This document shows positions 61,578 through 64,000 of a DNA stretch of 64,000 bases, piece by piece; the stretch's first letter is position 1; each line of letters starts with the position of its first letter. Position numbers and translations under genes: made by a program. Under the pieces are notes generated by a model. It made no database searches. It was not told the origin of the DNA and worked only from the letters and a program-made list of their open reading frames with translations. The stretch is taken from NCBI RefSeq assembly GCF_036346875.1, contig NZ_CP107852.1:3286001-3350000 (forward strand), read 5' to 3'. This DNA is from Nocardia sp. NBC_00508. GTDB lineage: Bacteria; Actinomycetota; Actinomycetes; Mycobacteriales; Mycobacteriaceae.

Positions 61578-63311
61578 GTGACCGATCAGCAGCTGGTGGA
61601 GCCACGGACGAACGGGAGGCCGCCGCTATCCGACCGGGCCGGGTCCGGCGGGGCGTACTATTCCGCGCCCGCCCCGCTCGCACCGGATCTCCGCTCGGCG
61701 GATGCGCGCGACCGACCGAGCCGCAACGATTCGCTCACCGCCCAGCTGTCCACGGTCATCGGCGGGCCGGTCGGCGATCACGCCCTGATCGGGCGGGTGC
61801 GGTTCTGGACGCCGATGCGAGTGCTCCTGGCCTTCGCCGTCGTCTTCCTCGCACTCGGCTGGTTCGGCAAAGCGGGCTGCATCCAGCAAACCACCGGCTC
61901 GGACGGCGAGCTGACCCTCGACTGGAACAACGGCCGCCAATACGTGGCCATGTGCTACTCGGACACCGTGCCGCTCTACGGCGCGGAACGACTGAACGAG
62001 GGTGCCTTCCCGTACAAGAAGTATTGGATCGAACAGGCCCCTGACGGCGGCCGGGAGATTCGGTACATGGAGTACCCGGTGCTTTCGGGTCTGTACCAGT
62101 ACTTCGCGATGCGGATCGCCAAGAGCTGGGACGCCGCGCCGCTACCCGGCGCGCTGCAGGTGGTGATCTACTTCAATGTCGTCGCGTTCGGACTGGCGAT
62201 GGCCTGGCTGGTCACCATCTGGGCGTCGGCGCTGCTGGCCGGTCGCCGGATCTGGGACGCGGCGCTGGTCGCCTGCTCGCCGTTGGTGATCGTGCACGCG
62301 TTCACCAATTTCGATGCCCTCGCGACGGCTTTCGCCGCTACCGGTCTGCTCGCTTGGGCCCGGCGCAAACCCGTGCTCGCCGGCGTCCTGCTCGGTCTCG
62401 GCGGCGCCGCCAAGCTGTATCCGCTGCTGCTGCTCGGCCCCATCGTCGTGCTGTGCCTGCGCACCGAGACGATGCAGCGGACCCCACGCACCCACCTCGG
62501 CCTGCGGATACGCGATGTGGACGGCTGGTCGGCGTTGCTGGCCTGGGTGCGTGAGACGCCCTACCGCGTGCAAGTCCTCAGTGCCCGTCCGCTCAGCGCC
62601 GCGTCGGTCACGGTGTCCGCGGCATTGGCCACCTGGCTGGCGGTGAACCTGCCGATCGCCGCGCTCTACCCGAACGGATGGCGAGAGTTCTTCCGGCTCA
62701 ACACCACCAGGCATGCCGATCCGGACTCGATTTACAACGTGATCTCCTCGTTCACCGGCTGGCCCGGATTCGACGGCGTGCTCAGCCACGGGGAGCAGCC
62801 GGTCATCTTGAACGCGGTCTCCCTGATCGCGTTCGTCGTGGCGTGCGCGCTGATCGGCTATATCGGCCTCACCGCGCCGCGACGGCCGCGGCTGGCACAG
62901 CTGTGCTTCCTGGTGGTCGCCGCCTTCCTGCTGACGAACAAGGTATGGAGCCCGCAGTATTCGCTGTGGCTGGTGCCGATCGCCGTGCTCGCGCTGCCGC
63001 ACCGGCGCATCCTGCTGGCCTGGATGACCATCGACGCGCTGGTCTGGGTGCCGCGCATGTTCTACTACCTCGGCCTGGACCGCAAGGGACTGCCCGAGCA
63101 GTGGTTCACCGGCACGGTGGCGCTGCGGGACCTCGCGGTGGTGGGGCTGTGCGCCCTGATCGTGCGCGAGATCTACCGTCCGGAGGAGGACTTGGTGCGC
63201 CGCGACTACGTCGACGACCCTCCCGGCGGGATCGTGGACCGGATGCCCGATCCCCTCTTGCCCTGGCTGCCCGAGCCGCTGCGGCCGGGGGTGGCGGTGG
63301 CACGCGGCTGA
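61578..63311 (+). CDS. GT87-family (DUF2029) membrane glycosyltransferase
   Basis: 577 residues, GTG start, 11 bp after ponA1. A cytoplasmic N-terminus of about 75 residues and about ten to twelve membrane helices follow. The first large loop contains YMEYPVLSGLYQYFAMRIAKSW, typical of the GT-C fold that uses polyprenyl-phosphate mannose; VLLGLGGAAKLYPLLLLGPIVVLC is the family signature. Likely an extracytoplasmic mannosyltransferase for glycolipid or glycan. Rv0051 is the positional ortholog. Confidence 0.88.
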   Translation: MTDQQLVEPRTNGRPPLSDRAGSGGAYYSAPAPLAPDLRSADARDRPSRNDSLTAQLSTVIGGPVGDHALIGRVRFWTPMRVLLAFAVVFLALGWFGKAGCIQQTTGSDGELTLDWNNGRQYVAMCYSDTVPLYGAERLNEGAFPYKKYWIEQAPDGGREIRYMEYPVLSGLYQYFAMRIAKSWDAAPLPGALQVVIYFNVVAFGLAMAWLVTIWASALLAGRRIWDAALVACSPLVIVHAFTNFDALATAFAATGLLAWARRKPVLAGVLLGLGGAAKLYPLLLLGPIVVLCLRTETMQRTPRTHLGLRIRDVDGWSALLAWVRETPYRVQVLSARPLSAASVTVSAALATWLAVNLPIAALYPNGWREFFRLNTTRHADPDSIYNVISSFTGWPGFDGVLSHGEQPVILNAVSLIAFVVACALIGYIGLTAPRRPRLAQLCFLVVAAFLLTNKVWSPQYSLWLVPIAVLALPHRRILLAWMTIDALVWVPRMFYYLGLDRKGLPEQWFTGTVALRDLAVVGLCALIVREIYRPEEDLVRRDYVDDPPGGIVDRMPDPLLPWLPEPLRPGVAVARG

Positions 63312-63345
63312 CCGCTCCGGCGCGATCAGCCCACGCGTCCAGCGC

Positions 63346-64000
63346 TTATTGCGTGCGCAGAAAGCGCGCCTGCCGCCCCGGCTCCTGCGGCAGCATATCG
63401 AGATCCAGCTGCCACGCGCTGCCGGTCCACGGATCGAACAGCGGAGTGCCACCGACGGTAGGCAAGTGCCTGCACGACTGCGACAGCATCGCCACGATGC
63501 TGTCGGCCGAATCGGATTCGTTGGCGCCGACGATCACCGTGGACAAGCCGATCAAGTCGCCGCGCGCGATCAGCGCACCGATGCGCTGCGCGTCCGAGCT
63601 CTGGTAGCCATGCGGAAAATCCGCCGCCAGCAGGAGCCGGTGCTCTGTCGGTGGTGTGAAAGAGCCACTCGAGTAGGCCAATTCGGCGAGCTCGGCGGTG
63701 TCGACCAGCGCCTGCAATCGCGGCGAGATATCGGCGTGATCAGTGATCGGCGGTCCGTTCAGCACCGGGGCGAGCAGGTCGGCGAAGCCGCCGAACGCGC
63801 CGGTGAGGTCGATGATGTCGACCAGCGCCCGCCGCTGCGGATCCGTGGCGAGCAGACGCGCGAGCAACGCGCCCACCACGGGTGCGACAGCGCGGGTCGA
63901 TTCGGTATCGATCCACAGCGGCCGATTCAGCGGCACGGGCACGCAATACGGGATACGCAACGGACCCCGATCGAGAGCGTAGAGCTCGCCGAGCCGGATG
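63346..64000 (-). CDS. Truncated gene, possible FtsK/SpoIIIE-type ATPase C-terminus
   Basis: The frame is open past the right edge (IRLGELYALDRGPLRIPYCVPVPLN), so only the last 217 or so residues are seen. ALVDIIDLTGAFGGFADLLAPV, HRLLLAADFPHGYQSSDAQRIGALIARGDLIGLSTVIVG resembles the DFPxGF...L...GxxxGI block of FtsK-like stress or conjugation ATPases, which suggests but does not prove that family. The last 60 residues lead to a normal stop. It converges with the GT87 gene after 35 bp. Confidence 0.55.
   Translation of the reverse strand, partial: IRLGELYALDRGPLRIPYCVPVPLNRPLWIDTESTRAVAPVVGALLARLLATDPQRRALVDIIDLTGAFGGFADLLAPVLNGPPITDHADISPRLQALVDTAELAELAYSSGSFTPPTEHRLLLAADFPHGYQSSDAQRIGALIARGDLIGLSTVIVGANESDSADSIVAMLSQSCRHLPTVGGTPLFDPWTGSAWQLDLDMLPQEPGRQARFLRTQ

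Overview
The window is high-GC actinobacterial DNA of the mycolate-producing Corynebacteriales type, and Nocardia is the best guess (inference from gene content and from memory of related genomes; no search was run). Pointers are a SigL/RslA sigma module, a 19-kDa-antigen-like (LpqH) lipoprotein, two Ddn-like F420-dependent enzymes plus an LLM-class F420 enzyme, a glucosylglycerate hydrolase, and the block padR-ino1 / DUF5318-ponA1-GT87, which has the same order and orientation as Rv0046c-Rv0051 of Mycobacterium tuberculosis. I saw no rRNA, tRNA, CRISPR array, transposase or phage gene.

Layout. 1-11.3 kb: an integral membrane protein, DUF3054, a penicillin-binding-protein-like lipoprotein that has lost its catalytic residues, AroQ, a Ddn-like enzyme, an imine-reductase-like enzyme divergent from an HxlR regulator, glycerate kinase, a secreted tripeptidyl aminopeptidase, a small acetyltransferase and a phospholipid-type acyltransferase. 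11.4-16 kb: YqgE, then sigL-rslA with a good match to an autoregulatory SigL promoter, facing an EXLDI-drrA-drrB-like efflux operon. 16.2-20.7 kb: a four-gene operon (ThDP enzyme, SRPBCC protein, KAS-III-like enzyme lacking the usual His, HisC-like aminotransferase) that looks like a small specialised-metabolite pathway. 20.7-31.4 kb: glucosylglycerate hydrolase, SDR, LeuS, an SdpI-like protein, GH25 lysozyme, PhoX, a two-domain membrane-anchored protein and the LpqH-like lipoprotein.

31.9-37.1 kb holds four tightly coupled genes: two unrecognised proteins, a TPR protein and a CHAT-family protease with its His/Cys dyad. It is my best candidate for an undescribed system. A palindromic repeat lies in front of it and a RelE-type toxin-antitoxin pair behind it. 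38-46.9 kb: a Ddn-like enzyme, a His-rich duplicated metal-binding protein, a glutamine-type ABC importer with receptor and permease fused, an LLM oxidoreductase, a UgpC/SugC-type ATPase, an HxlR-thiolase divergent pair and MenC. 47-52.1 kb: DUF2786, a frameshifted small Cys-rich gene and a zinc metallohydrolase, then a sugar ABC receptor and two permeases that probably use the ATPase encoded 5 kb upstream. 52.1-64 kb: intergenic palindromic repeats, two class A penicillin-binding proteins, two tandem effector-binding-domain proteins, Ino1-PadR, DUF5318, a GT87-like mannosyltransferase and a truncated gene at the right edge.

A 95-bp palindrome with a conserved tail is found in full three times (31766-31860, 52165-52259, 56204-56298) and in part once (52381-52461). 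All copies are intergenic, and this is the only clear repeat family in the window.
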